Of a DNA stretch of 64,000 nucleotides, positions 54,401 through 64,000 are shown in pieces. The stretch covers positions 345,108,995-345,172,994 of the forward strand of contig NC_053392.1 of NCBI RefSeq assembly GCF_905171765.1, written 5' to 3'. The position numbers and the translations under genes are program-made. A model generated the notes under the pieces. The model saw nothing but the letters and a program-made list of their open reading frames with translations, had not been told where the DNA came from and did no database searches. Numbering within the stretch: position 1 is the stretch's first letter; the number at the start of each line of letters is the position of its first letter. This stretch comes from Bufo bufo. Taxonomy: Eukaryota > Chordata > Amphibia > Anura > Bufonidae.

Positions 54401-54478
54401 AATTCGTTCTTTCCACATTTCTCACCCGGAGAAACCTGGTCCTGAGTGTCCGGTGGCCCCTCATAGAAAGGGGGGGAC
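51444..54478 (+). pseudogene. Gypsy-3 pol relic (RT to chromodomain), decayed
   Basis: Plus-strand pieces follow Gypsy pol. RT starts mid-domain ([29 protein letters not shown]; 51470-51670), is interrupted by a MITE, then continues at 52258 where YLDD has become YSDN and the catalytic pair is lost. RNase [12 protein letters not shown] (52708) and [14 protein letters not shown] (52830). Integrase: EHHNSVLAGHPG, CTTCARAK (53330), MDFTTDLP, LDRGTQFISK. A TAG interrupts integrase at about 53632, with more breaks to the chromodomain (54267-54420, YLVHWSVYGPEERMWVP). The 5' part is missing. Confidence 0.88.
51679..52193. mobile_element. MITE (515 bp) inserted in Gypsy-3 RT
   Basis: Ends GGCTACTTTCACACTAGCG and its complement ...GGTGTGAAAGTAGCC, the family seen at 1-153. 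The interior has many ACGGATCCGT palindromes and a central A13/T-run fold-back (52030-52085). Removing it restores continuity between the FGL and NAP codons of RT. Flanks are TTA on the left and TAA on the right, so the duplication is imperfect or altered here. Confidence 0.9.
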
Positions 54479-55073
54479 TGTCACGACCTATCTATAATCC
54501 TGTTGTGCCTGGGGTCAGAAGGTCACAGCGGGTGGCTACGCTTTTGGTTTCTCAAAAATCATTCAATGACCTAATGGTGAGAATAGATTCCAGTCCAGGT
54601 TTTCCCGCTTAGGTTTGCAATCCTTTTTGTCCCATTTAGGAATCTGTAACTTTTCCTTTCAGCTGTTCTCTGTAAGTCACTCCCAGCTACTATATATTCT
54701 CTGTTTTTGCTTCCCTTGTTGCCAGATACAGACCTTCCTTACAGATCTTCTATTCTGACCTCCGGTGGACATCTGTTGCTGTGGAGCCATTGGAACAGGA
54801 GTTGTTGGATCTCTGGTTCACTCCTGTTGTTGTCTCCCTTCGGGGATTGTTTCTGGTGTTTGTGTTGTTTGTCCTTTCCCTGTTGTTACCCTAGGTGTCA
54901 GTGGTGAGGACTAATGCTCCCACCTCCCTACTCACTACCTAGGGCTTATTTCAGGCTAAGCCAGGGACGAGGCACATGATCGGTGTACAGGTTTTTCCTA
55001 TTTTGGGATGATACATTGGGGGTTTTAGAACCAATTACTCTTCCTGGAATTAAATAATATTGTAACTTGAGTG
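54479..55073 (+). repeat. Gypsy-3 3' LTR (right boundary approximate)
   Basis: Begins TGTCACGACC directly after the polypurine tract AGAAAGGGGGGGAC. Contains CTATATATTCTC (about 54689), a plausible TATA box. The right end near GAGTGACCA is estimated; I found no 5' LTR in the window. Confidence 0.75.
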
Positions 55074-55079
55074 ACCACT

Positions 55080-56358
55080 ATATATATGTACGTACATACA
55101 TATGCAAGCATGTATGTATGTATGGTAAAACTACTACACAAGAATGCACACACACAAATGCATGTTTACATGTGGAAACACATACAGTAAACATGCTCAT
55201 ACATATACAATGTATTATACTTCCTCTCCCAATGTCAGTCACAAAATTCGTAATAATACTAAAAATATAACCCAGTTTACTCACTGTTATCATAGGTTTA
55301 GAGAGATACATCAGAACCAACACAACATACAAACACCGGACAGGGTCAGTGCCAGGAGATAATGTCAGAGGAACAATCGTTAGTTAGGAACAAGGACAAG
55401 GATAATCCCAAAGTCAGAATTCAAGGAATCCAAACAGTAGTAAAATACACTCCAGTAAGGGAAAGAAGACCAATCATGGACCCCTGTTGCCAGTAGCTGC
55501 CTGTTTAAATCTCCCTTGTGGCCCGGTGGCCCTGCTGTTTACCCTGATAGGTTGACCAGCCTGACTGTCAGTGGGGCTGTTTACCACAGCAATGAAATGG
55601 CCCAAGCTGCACCATAACAGAGAGGCCAGGCTCAAAACCAGAACACAGACAGGTAAGTATGTGACAATACTTACCAACATTTTAGTTTGTACTTGAAGCA
55701 TATATGCCCTGCATCTAGATCAGCCAAAACATGGGACCACTCACTTATGGGTGGGGATTACACAAGTCACACTCATTTTGGTATGGGACAGCCCATATTT
55801 TCCAGGACTGTCTCTGCCAGGGACAGTCCCTGCCAATTTGGAACTGTTGGCAACAATGCTTTACTATTGTTTAGGACCATATAGTTTCAGTCAGAGTTGC
55901 ACAGTACAGCTGATCAAAGACTGACCGGTTGTTCTACCAATCAGCACTCTCTTTTCACAAACAACGAAGGACTGATTGGGCAGGTCCACTAACGTTCTCG
56001 CTTTCATCTAGAGCTGTCACTGCCCCCAACAGAGAGTAGTTGGGAGAAATCAACTGCATATTCTCCGTAACCTGCACATGCCCAGAACACTGGATGTATT
56101 AAGAATCAGTAGTGTCATCCAGGGACAGTTCTGTAGGAAATTAAATGAAGCCCTGAATGAAAGCAAATGAAGAGAGCACCCACCACCTTCCATCTTTACA
56201 AATTCTTTGCCTTAATTTAAGCCCATACAACACTCTCAAAAATACTTCTATATACAGCGCACAAACTACCTTACTGTACAGTAGTGCCCAGAAACTATAA
56301 AGTATAATAAATATTCCCTTAAACAGTATACCTAATAATATAATTGATTATTTTTAAC
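55080..56358. other. Unassigned region with ATGT/CACA-rich runs and a possible LTR fragment
   Basis: 55075-55220 is alternating TATG/ACAC low-complexity DNA. About 55330-55665 has LTR-like composition ending TATGTGACA, perhaps a solo LTR fragment, but both ends are unclear. No gene is supported. Confidence 0.35.
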
Positions 56359-56362
56359 TTAA

Positions 56363-56894
56363 AGGGGTTGGCCACTTTCTGGTTGCTGTTGATCAGTGTA
56401 TTTGTAAGATGACTGTATGGAATTTACGAATATAAGCTCTGTTGATATTCTGTGCCATTTTCTATATTTCATAAGGTATGCCCCATTGTAGGGCAGATCT
56501 TTACTGCTGTCCACACAGGAGATCTTCCATAGGATGGAGATTGATGGAGGCTCATGTGACCAGGCACAAATAACTCCAGACACATCCCTCAGCCTTTTCC
56601 ATTCATATACACCGCACCTGCCAGCCGCACTTGCACTGTTGGCAGTTTAGTGCAGGTGCAGTGTGTTTAAATGGAGGGGCTGAGTGATGTGTCTGGTTAC
56701 ATGACTCTTCATCAGCAGCCATCTTATGGACAGGACCTCTGCGTGGACAGTACAGAAGAATTGCACAACAAGGGGAAATGGCTCATGAAGTATAGACAAT
56801 GGCACCGAAAATCAATAAAGGGTATACCAGTAACTGCCATATAGTCATCTTACATACACATTGGTCAAAAGTAGCCAAAAAGTGACCAACTCCT
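56363..56894. mobile_element. TTAA-flanked MITE (532 bp)
   Basis: Ends AGGGGTTGGCCACTTT and AAAGTGACCAACTCCT are imperfect inverted repeats with TTAA at 56359-56362 and 56895-56898. Inner inverted segments such as GGAGGCTCATGTGACCAGGC around 56545 pair with DNA near 56690. Non-coding. Confidence 0.8.
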
Positions 56895-56898
56895 TTAA

Positions 56899-58626
56899 AT
56901 ATTATTTGGTGGTTGTAGATTGTTCCTGAAGTTCCTGTCCTTGGGGGCCCACTAGGAAATACAGGAAATGAGCAACTGCTTACTCCCTAAAACCAGCCCT
57001 GGTTCTATGCCACCACTGCTGAGCCAGAACACTGGCAACACGGACAAATTGTTTATTATTCTGGTACATGGGCACCAGGTAGAAGATATCGCAAGAAGTT
57101 CCACAAAAGTGATGATTCACTGCACTGTCATGATATTTAAAGTATGTAATTATTATAAAATGAGTGCAAAAACATGCACAGAGAACAGCAAGACTGATTT
57201 GTATTCACAGCACAAGTTTTTGCACAGTTATATTTGGAATTTGATAGGATATTTGTTACAGTTGTAAGCAGTTTTCTTAATAAATGGAATTCTAATACCC
57301 TTCACTTGCACAGGTGATAAATAATCCCAGAAACATCATTAAGCCCACTCTATGATTCATATGTTAATTTGCATGTAATATTTTTTAGCCACACTGCTGC
57401 CTCAAATAAGAGCAGTCTATCTGTGTAATGAATTTGTAAGTTGTTCTGCTCCATTGAATACTTCTTTAATTGGAAAGTGAAATATGATGCAACATAACTT
57501 ATTGTCTTTGTGCTGAGCACCACAAATTGTGTCCATTATTAAAATGCTTTGCTTATTCCTAAATATCAGAATTTTTCAACCAAGTTCAGTTAATTGCCGA
57601 GTACATTTAAATGTATATTTCTATTTAGGAATGGCATTTCAATAAATAGTGCAAATTTCCAGCATAGTTAAAGAAGGAAGTCTTACAGTACTTTATGGCT
57701 ATACATATCCATTCTGGTATTTTTTCTGATTATTCATTTTGTGTATTAATACAGTATATAAAATGTTGTTCTACACAAGAAAATATGCGTGTGCATCTGT
57801 AAGACCAGTCCAATTGTTTATAATAGGTTCCAGGCCGACGACCCACTAAGTAAATCACAGGCTATTCCTCTTAAGTCTGCATTGAAGAAAGTCCTGATCT
57901 CCATCAAACCACACTGCTGCAGACCTACCTCCTTTATTGCTGTTTTGTTGTTGCTCAAAGTCAAGCAAGAAAGAAGAGTAGTCTCATATGTATTGAACCA
58001 CTTAATTATGTTGCTAAAGAAGCAAGGCATACACTGTGGTAGGACTGTAAATGGGGGTACACGTAATATGGGGCACTGTAAATAGGGTAGTTATTAATGG
58101 CATTGATAATGGGGCACTCGGGTGGCGCTATTAAATAAGAGGTGTGACAACTACCGCACCTCGCAGACCTGCCTGACGTCACTACGTCGGGCTTACGTGA
58201 TACGGTTTCATCACTGGTTACCAAGGCGTGACGTTACACTCTCCCTGGTAGTGGGTTAGGTCAGCTTGGCACAGTTTACACAGACACCTCCTGTCCACAT
58301 GGACACAGGGAGGCACAGGGAGTGAGAAAGGGTGGTCCTTGTTAACATCAGCATGATACAACACTCTCTCAAGCCCTGACAAGCTGAGAGGGTCCTTTCA
58401 CTGCCCCAGTGAAACAGAGCCCTGCCAGCCAGGTAGACAGCCGGCCAGCCAGCCAGGTAGACTGCAGCCAGTTCCTCGTTAGATATAAGCCTGGTCCGTT
58501 AACGGGACTATATTGGGTCAGGAACCAACCCCAGGTAGCATACAATGTTATGCCAAAACACACACGTGGGGATTCGTGGATCGAGATACAAGAACAGCGC
58601 AAGATTAAATTATACATTTTTATGCC
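56899..58626. other. Unassigned region
   Basis: AT-rich up to about 58090, then GC-richer to 58600 with CCAGCCAGGTAG repeats (58425-58465). The later part resembles an LTR or promoter in composition, but I see no termini. The open frames at 56968-57267 and 57789-58085 have no recognisable domain. Confidence 0.35.
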
Positions 58627-58928
58627 TTAACCCCTTAGTGCTATTTGATGTGTATACTCGTCATGGAGCACTGCTACTTGGCGCTCCATGACGAGTATAC
58701 ACGTCATGGCATTAAAGTGTCACCATGTCTGCAGACATGGTGACAGCGCTGAGACCCCGACTGTTAGACACAGCCAGGGATCTCAGCTAACTGGCTCGGG
58801 ACCAATGAGGGCAGTCCCAGGCCGGCGATCGCTCTGATTGGCTAGTCTGTACAATCAGAGGATTCTAATGCTGGCTGAAAGGTTCTGATCCCCACAGTCC
58901 GTGACTGTGAGGATCAGAACCTTCTAAA

Positions 58929-58934
<6 letters not shown>

Positions 58935-58964
<30 letters not shown>
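58935..58964. repeat. AT dinucleotide microsatellite
   Basis: About fourteen TA units within copy B; copy A has none at the matching place. Confidence 0.9.
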
Positions 58965-58966
<2 letters not shown>

Positions 58967-59744
58967 CCCCCGCCGTAGGCTCCAGCTCATGTGGCCCCCT
59001 AATTTCAGGATGGCCGAGCGATCCCCCGCCAGCCCCCCTTCTCCCATTTTCAGGATGGCCGAGTGGTTTGCAGAGTGTCAGCATACAGCTGACACTCTGC
59101 TTGAAATGGCTGACATCAGTGCTGGCAGTTGTGGCAGCGTCCCGATGGTTACCATGGCAACCGGACGCCTTCACAGGCTTCCGGCTTGCCATGGTATAGC
59201 TAAGCCTGATCAGGCTCCTGCTAAAGGCAGGAGGCTAATCAGTCTGTGTAAAGTCACAATACACTGCAGTACACTATATAGTGTACTATAGTGTATTATA
59301 GAGGCATCAGACCCACTGGATCTTCAAGAACCTAATGGGTCTGGGTCCAATTTTTTTTTAAAGAAAGTAAAAATAATCTAATTTCTTCTTATAGCCGCAC
59401 ATTTATAATTGATTAAAAATAAAAAAATTTAAAACACGTGTTTGATATCACCGCATCCGTAATGACCTGATCTATGAAAGGAGCATGTTACATTCCCCGC
59501 ACGGTAAACGCCATAAAAAAGAAAAAGAAAAAACTACCTCACTACCCAAAAAAAAGTATTAAAAGTGATAAAAAAAAAGTCATATGTACCCCAAAACCGT
59601 CACCTCATCCCGCAAAAAATGAGCCCCTAACATGAGAAAATCGCCCAAAAAATAAAAAAAAATGGCTCTCAGATTATGGAGACACTAAAACATGTTGTTT
59701 TTTTTCTAAAATGCTTTTATTGTGTTAAAGTGAAATAATTAATA

Positions 59745-60247
59745 AATCAATCAGGCTGGCTCACAATATTTTTGCATACATAAAATTTATTAACCCACTA
59801 AAATGTTAAAATTTTAAACATAACCTAATTTCATGTCATCATATCAGCATGAATATATATAGATACATACAATGCGGAGCTCACGTATACATCTATATAA
59901 CTGGAGTACTCCAAATGGATAAGACCTCTTGGTATACAATATTGGCGTCTGTCTGCAGAAAATCGTACGATTAAATCACTCGGATATTCATATAGTTATA
60001 TACAGTTTTACCGGTAGTTGGAACCTGAATGGTTCAAAGGATGTCCTCTCTGTGGTCGCTGGTAAGAAAACCTTTGCGCTAAAACACTGATTCCTGATGG
60101 TAATTAGACCGCCTTCAACTCGTGTTCATTCACTACCTTCTCTTACGGAGTGGTCCCTCGACTCGTTCTCCGTGGCGTCTCACGTGACCAACCCGGAAGA
60201 TGGTTTGTTGGTCGATGATGTCATCCACTTGAATTGGTCGGGATGGC
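59745..60247 (-). mobile_element. Probable retroelement tail inserted in copy B
   Basis: Sequence absent from copy A between the tandem unit and the CACATATGGGGTG block. On the minus strand it includes CACGTGAGACGCC, GGACATCCTTTGAACC and then ATACGTGAGCTCCGCAT, the last shared with 51340-51357. The composition recalls Penelope-like terminal regions; no coding part and no clear target duplication. Confidence 0.45.
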
Positions 60248-60532
60248 GGTTTACGATCACATATGGGGTGTTCCTATAAACTACAGAATCAGGGTAATAA
60301 ATATTGAGTTTTGTCTGGCTGTTAACCCTTGCTTTGTTAGCAGAAAAAAATGGATTAAAATGGAAAATCTGCCCAAAAAAATGTATTCTAAAGTTTCATC
60401 TCCATTTTCCTTTAATTCTTGTGGAACACCTAAAGGGTTAACAATGTTTGTAAAATCAGTTTTGAATACCTTGAGGGGTGTAGTTTCTAAAATGGGGCCA
60501 TTTATGGGTAGTTTCTAATATATAAGCCTCAC

Positions 60533-61192
60533 TATCACGGTCGGCGTGGCTATCACATACGTGACACAGAGGGAGGGAACGAGGAAGGCCCTGCCCAAGT
60601 GAGAGGGAAGATGGTGACCCCTGACTCACCTGGCGGCTGGCACCTGGCTGCCCTGACGTCCCTAGACGGGTTCCTCACCCGTACGCCGATCATGTGCCTA
60701 AAGCCCTGGCTTTCCCTGAGCTGAGCCCTAGGTAGTGAACAGGGCGATGGGAACACTAGTCCGCACCACTAACTCTAAGGGAAAACACCAAGGGGAGGAC
60801 AGACAACACAGACTCAACATATATTCCCAGGTGGGAGACAACAGGAGACAACAATAAGCCAAACAGGGATCCGGAGGGTAGCACACAGGAACAACAACCA
60901 GGATTAACCACTCCAGTGGGTCAGTATAGATGTCCAGGCAGGAAGCTCTATAACTGGCAACTAGAGAAGTGTGAGGGGAGAATATAAGGAGGTAGGGAGT
61001 GGCAGACAAGAAACAGCTGAGGAGGAGAAGCTACGGATCCCTGAGAGAGACAAAAAGGATAGCAAGGCAAACACAGAAAACAATAACTAAGAAACACCGT
61101 GATCTTTAGATATAGAGCGCGCAGCCACCCGCTGCGACTTCCTGACCCCGGGTATAACGGAGTCAGACGTGGCTCTTGATACCCTCGTGACA
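60533..61192 (-). repeat. Gypsy-2 3' LTR
   Basis: 660 bp; on the element strand TGTCACGAGG to CCGTGATA. It follows the polypurine tract (complement of 61193-61207, GAAAGGGGGGGTAC). The last ~35 codons of the long ORF lie in it. Confidence 0.95.
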
Positions 61193-62799
61193 GTACCCCC
61201 CCTTTCACGAGGGGCCTCCGGACACTCAGGACCAGGTCTCTCCGGATGAGAGGCATGGAAAGTCTGAATTAACCTGTTGGCGTTTACCTCTGACGCTGGA
61301 ACCCACATTCTTTCCTCGGGACCGTAACCCCTCCAATGCACAAGGTACTGAAGAGAGCTGCGGACCCGACGAGAATCAACAATTCTGGCTATTTGAAACT
61401 CCAGATTACCATCCACAATAACAGGAGGAGGTGGCAGCGGCGATGGTTCTAGAGGTGGAACATACTTCTTGAGTAACGATTTATGGAAGACGTTATGGAT
61501 CTTAAAAGTCTGAGGTAGCTCCAGGCGAAAAGCCACAGGGTTAATGACGGCTACTATTTTATAGGGACCAATGAACCTAGGACCCAGTTTCCAAGAAGGA
61601 ACCTTCAACTTAATATTCCTAGTAGACAACCACACATAGTCATTCACTCCTAGGTCCGGACCTGGCGACCGTTTCTTATCGGCCATGCATTTATATTTAC
61701 CACTCATCTTTTTCAAGTTAACTTGCACCTTCTGCCATACCGATGAAAGAGATGAAGAAAACCTTTCCTCTTCGGGAACCCCAGAAGACCCCCCCTCTTT
61801 CAAAGTACAAAATTGGGGATGAAAACTGTATGCACCAAGGAATGGTGACTTGCCAGTGGACTCCTGATAATGATTATTTATGGCAAACTCAGCTAACGGT
61901 AAATATGATGACCACAACTCTTGGTTTTCAGACACAAAACACCTTAAATATGTTTCTAGGTTTTGGTTGGTACGCTCAGTCTGTCCATTCGACTGAGGAT
62001 GGAAAGCTGAGGAAAAGGACAAGTGAACCCCCAAACGGGAACAAAAAGCTTTCCAAAACTTAGAAATAAACTGGGTTCCCCGATCCGAAACCACATCGGA
62101 AGGGACCCCGTGAAGCTTCACGATTTCACTGATAAACACCTGAGCGAGAGTTTTAGCATTAGGAAGTGCGGGTAGCGCAATAAAGTGTACCATTTTGCTA
62201 AACCTGTCTACTACTACCAAGATAACTGTTTTACCCGCCGACAACGGTAAGTCAGTGATGAAATCCATTGACAGATGTGTCCATGGCCTATTGGGGATGA
62301 AAAGTGGCAATAAAGACCCTGCTGGACGTGTATGAGAGACTTTCGCGCGTGCACAAGTAGAACAAGTAGACACGAAATCCATTACATCCTGACGCAACCT
62401 TGGCCACCAAAAACGACGAGATAAAAGCTCCAAGGTTGCTTTACTACCCGGGTGTCCAGCAAGTGCCGAATTATGATGTTCTTTTAATAATTCAAGACGC
62501 AGATTTAACGGTACAAACAATTTCTCTGAGGGGCAAGAGGCCGGGGCGTCCCCCTGAGCCTCTAACACCTTTCCCTCTAGAACAGAGTGTACAGCAGAGA
62601 CAACCACTCCTCTTTGTAAAATAGGTACCGGATCACAAACATTACCCCCTCCAGGGAAACTACGAGATAATGCGTCTGCCTTGGTATTTTTTGCCCCAGG
62701 AATATCACGGTCGGCGTGGCTATCACATACGTGACACAGAGGGAGGGAACGAGGAAGGCCCTGCCCAAGTGAGAGGGAAGATGGTGACCCCTGACTCAC
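61087..62799 (-). CDS. LTR-integrase-chromodomain ORF of Gypsy-2
   Basis: 570 codons. Residues 1-32 are read from the 5' LTR; at residue 33-34 the frame enters the RNase H/integrase linker (GAKNTKADALSRSF). Integrase: HHCC zinc motif with H109, H116, C146, C149; catalytic D179 (SMDF), D239 (VSDRG), E275 (QTERT), i.e. D-X35-E. GPRFIGPYKI at about 406-415. Chromodomain about 468-525 with YLVHWRGYGPEERMW. It then runs through the polypurine tract into the 3' LTR. No internal stop. Whether it is translated is unknown. Confidence 0.9.
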   Translation of the reverse strand: MSQGSPSSLSLGQGLPRSLPLCHVCDSHADRDIPGAKNTKADALSRSFPGGGNVCDPVPILQRGVVVSAVHSVLEGKVLEAQGDAPASCPSEKLFVPLNLRLELLKEHHNSALAGHPGSKATLELLSRRFWWPRLRQDVMDFVSTCSTCARAKVSHTRPAGSLLPLFIPNRPWTHLSMDFITDLPLSAGKTVILVVVDRFSKMVHFIALPALPNAKTLAQVFISEIVKLHGVPSDVVSDRGTQFISKFWKAFCSRLGVHLSFSSAFHPQSNGQTERTNQNLETYLRCFVSENQELWSSYLPLAEFAINNHYQESTGKSPFLGAYSFHPQFCTLKEGGSSGVPEEERFSSSLSSVWQKVQVNLKKMSGKYKCMADKKRSPGPDLGVNDYVWLSTRNIKLKVPSWKLGPRFIGPYKIVAVINPVAFRLELPQTFKIHNVFHKSLLKKYVPPLEPSPLPPPPVIVDGNLEFQIARIVDSRRVRSSLQYLVHWRGYGPEERMWVPASEVNANRLIQTFHASHPERPGPECPEAPRERGGTVTRVSRATSDSVIPGVRKSQRVAARSISKDHGVS

Positions 62800-63368
62800 C
62801 TGGCGGCCTGCACCTGGCTGCCCTGACGTCCCTAGACGGGTTCCTCACCCGTACGCCGATCACGTGCCTAAAGCCCTGGCTTTCCCTGAGCTGAGCCCTA
62901 GGTAGTGAACAGGGCGATGGGAACACTAGTCCGCACCACTAACTCTAAGGGAAAACACCAAGGGGAGGACAGACAACACAGACTCAACATATATTCCCAG
63001 GTGGGAGACAACAGGAGACAACAATAAGCCAAACAGGGATCCGGAGGGTAGCACACAGGAACAACAACCAGGATTAACCACTCCAGTGGGTCAGTATAGA
63101 TGTCTAGGCAGGAAGCTCTATAACTGGCAACTAGAGAAGTGTGAGGGGAGAATATAAGGAGGTAGGGAGTGGCAGACAAGAAACAGCTGAGGAGGAGAAG
63201 CTACGGATCCCTGAGAGAGACAAAAAGGATAGCAAGGCAAACACAGAAAACAATAACAATAACTAAGAAACACCGTGATCTTTAGATATAGAGCGCGCAG
63301 CCACCCGCTGCGACTTCCTGACCCCGGGTATAACGGAGTCAGACGTGGCTCTTGATACCCTCGTGACA
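62703..63368 (-). repeat. Gypsy-2 5' LTR
   Basis: 666 bp, six longer than the 3' LTR because of a repeated AATAAC near 63255. A TTATATT box (near 63150 on the element strand) lies about 30 nt before TTGCCAGTTATAGAG, the spacing seen for the predicted start in Gypsy-1. Confidence 0.95.
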
Positions 63369-63373
63369 CTCAC

Positions 63374-63535
63374 AAAGTGACTTCAGAACTGAACTGGTCC
63401 TTAAAAATTGGGTTTTGGAAGTTTTCTTAAATTTTAACATTTGCTTCTAAACTTCTAAGCCTTCTAAAGAAAATATAATTTACAAAATGACCCAAACAAG
63501 AAGTAGACATATGGGAAATGTAAAGTAATAACTGA
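63374..63535. mobile_element. TTAA-type element copy B, continuation after Gypsy-2
   Basis: Resumes family sequence directly after the Gypsy-2 target duplication, with TTTGCTTCTAAACTTCTAAG and AGACATATGGGAAATGTAAA. The right terminus is not recognisable. Confidence 0.6.
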
Positions 63536-63609
63536 AAATAACAGTGATACCGCGCTCTGTGTGAACATTAGCTGCAATCAAAACCTCCACCACCCCCTGG
63601 TTAGAGAGC

Positions 63610-63997
63610 TCCCCACAGGGCTAAGATCACGCTCATTTACCTTGTGGGTCAGCTGCACATTCCAGCTAGCTTTATCTATATCCAACATCCCGAAATTGCG
63701 GCGTTTTACCATAACCCTAAAATCCACAAAAATTCCCTAAACCCACCATCGTATCTGGAATAGATTGCCTGACGAGTGCACTATTCAGATACATAGATCA
63801 GCCCTCCCTGCATACATCAAGGAAACAAAAAACATTTTAAAAATACTAAACGATGTAGAATGGAAGGACACCTACATAATGGGCACACTAGATGTTAAAT
63901 CCCTTTACACGATCATTGAAAACCATAAAAGATGTGAAGCAACCCAATTTTTTCTGACCGCTCAAGGTGAAATGACAAAAGAACAAATAAAATAACT
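63610..63997 (+). pseudogene. Penelope-like reverse transcriptase fragment
   Basis: Pieces in two frames follow the Penelope RT order: FYHNPKIHKN (63692-63725), TIVSGIDCLTS and RYIDQP (63745-63800), then after a frame change YIKETKNILKIL and GTLDVKSLYT (63805-63910), the last matching the first catalytic Asp block. A stop follows at about 63993. The window edge cuts the rest. Penelope-like elements carry hammerhead ribozymes, consistent with those seen elsewhere in the window. Confidence 0.75.
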
Positions 63998-64000
63998 GGG

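Larger units (their letters stand above)
58631..60532. mobile_element. TTAA-type DNA element copy B, left part
   Basis: Starts CCCCTTAGTGC after TTAA (58627-58630), with a subterminal inversion around CTCCATGACGAGTATAC. Shares with copy A the tandem-unit region (about 59440-59720) and the TTTCTAAAATGGGGCCA block (60487). An unrelated segment occupies about 59745-60247. Gypsy-2 interrupts it at 60532, and the family sequence resumes at 63374 (CAAAGTGACTTCAGAACTGA) to about 63530. The right terminus is not clear. Confidence 0.75.
60533..63368 (-). mobile_element. Gypsy-2, young internally deleted Ty3/Gypsy element
   Basis: LTRs at 60533-61192 and 62703-63368 with the 5-bp duplication CTCAC (60528-60532 and 63369-63373). 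The LTRs differ by four substitutions and one 6-bp gain (AATAAC). The internal region is only 1,510 bp: leader, gag, protease, RT and RNase H are missing, and the 5' LTR joins directly to the RNase H/integrase linker. Integrase and chromodomain are intact. Probably a deletion during reverse transcription or recombination; it cannot move without help. Confidence 0.95.

Noticed and set aside
60728..61009. 93-residue frame repeated at 62898-63179
   Set aside because: Present twice only because it lies in both LTRs of Gypsy-2; no recognisable domain.

Overview
The window looks like a piece of a large, repeat-rich vertebrate genome, most likely an anuran amphibian. I found no host protein-coding gene, tRNA gene or CRISPR array. 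The coding sequence I can place belongs to transposable elements: hAT (ZBED/BED-finger type), Tc1/mariner with DD34E transposases, Ty3/Gypsy chromodomain LTR retrotransposons, an L1/Tx1-clade LINE, Penelope-like elements (PLE) and many TTAA- or TNA-flanked MITEs. The anuran assignment is inference from this mix; no host gene is available to test it.

Layout. 1-7672: a TTAA-type DNA element broken by a 5.4-kb hAT (hAT-1, 2048-7441, perfect 8-bp target duplication). hAT-1 carries two pieces of an 18S-rRNA-like sequence in permuted order, a 41-bp tandem array, a decayed transposase and a nested small hAT. 7673-14266: unassigned DNA, three MITEs and a Tc1 copy (10615-12201). 14271-20696: a TTAA-type element with ~351-bp tandem units, split by a 5'-truncated LINE (15944-19708) that has a 17-bp target duplication. 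20701-31021: MITEs, GATA microsatellites and several Tc1 copies, one of which (24951-28113) holds a second Tc1 and a solo Gypsy LTR. 31022-35639: MITEs, an old Gypsy relic with its LTR, a ~550-bp near-perfect palindrome and a short perfect hairpin.

35640-42132: an element with a 17-bp target duplication, ~180-bp inverted arms and a well-formed hammerhead ribozyme. It is interrupted by Gypsy-1 (36524-41773), whose LTRs differ by one substitution and one base of length. Gypsy-1 has gag, protease, RT, RNase H, integrase and chromodomain, but with frame breaks. A 10-nt complement between its primer site and the predicted transcript 5' end suggests self-priming. 42227-51235: a 9-kb hAT (hAT-2) with a BED-finger transposase, a 118-bp satellite-like array and a Tc1 copy inserted into that array. 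51444-55073: decayed Gypsy-3 with a MITE in its RT. 58631 to about 63530: a second TTAA-type element, split by Gypsy-2 (60533-63368), a young deletion derivative whose 5' LTR is fused in frame to integrase and chromodomain. The window ends in a Penelope-like RT fragment.

The elements do not form a pathway; the organisation is successive nesting. Insertion order can be read directly from target duplications at most junctions.
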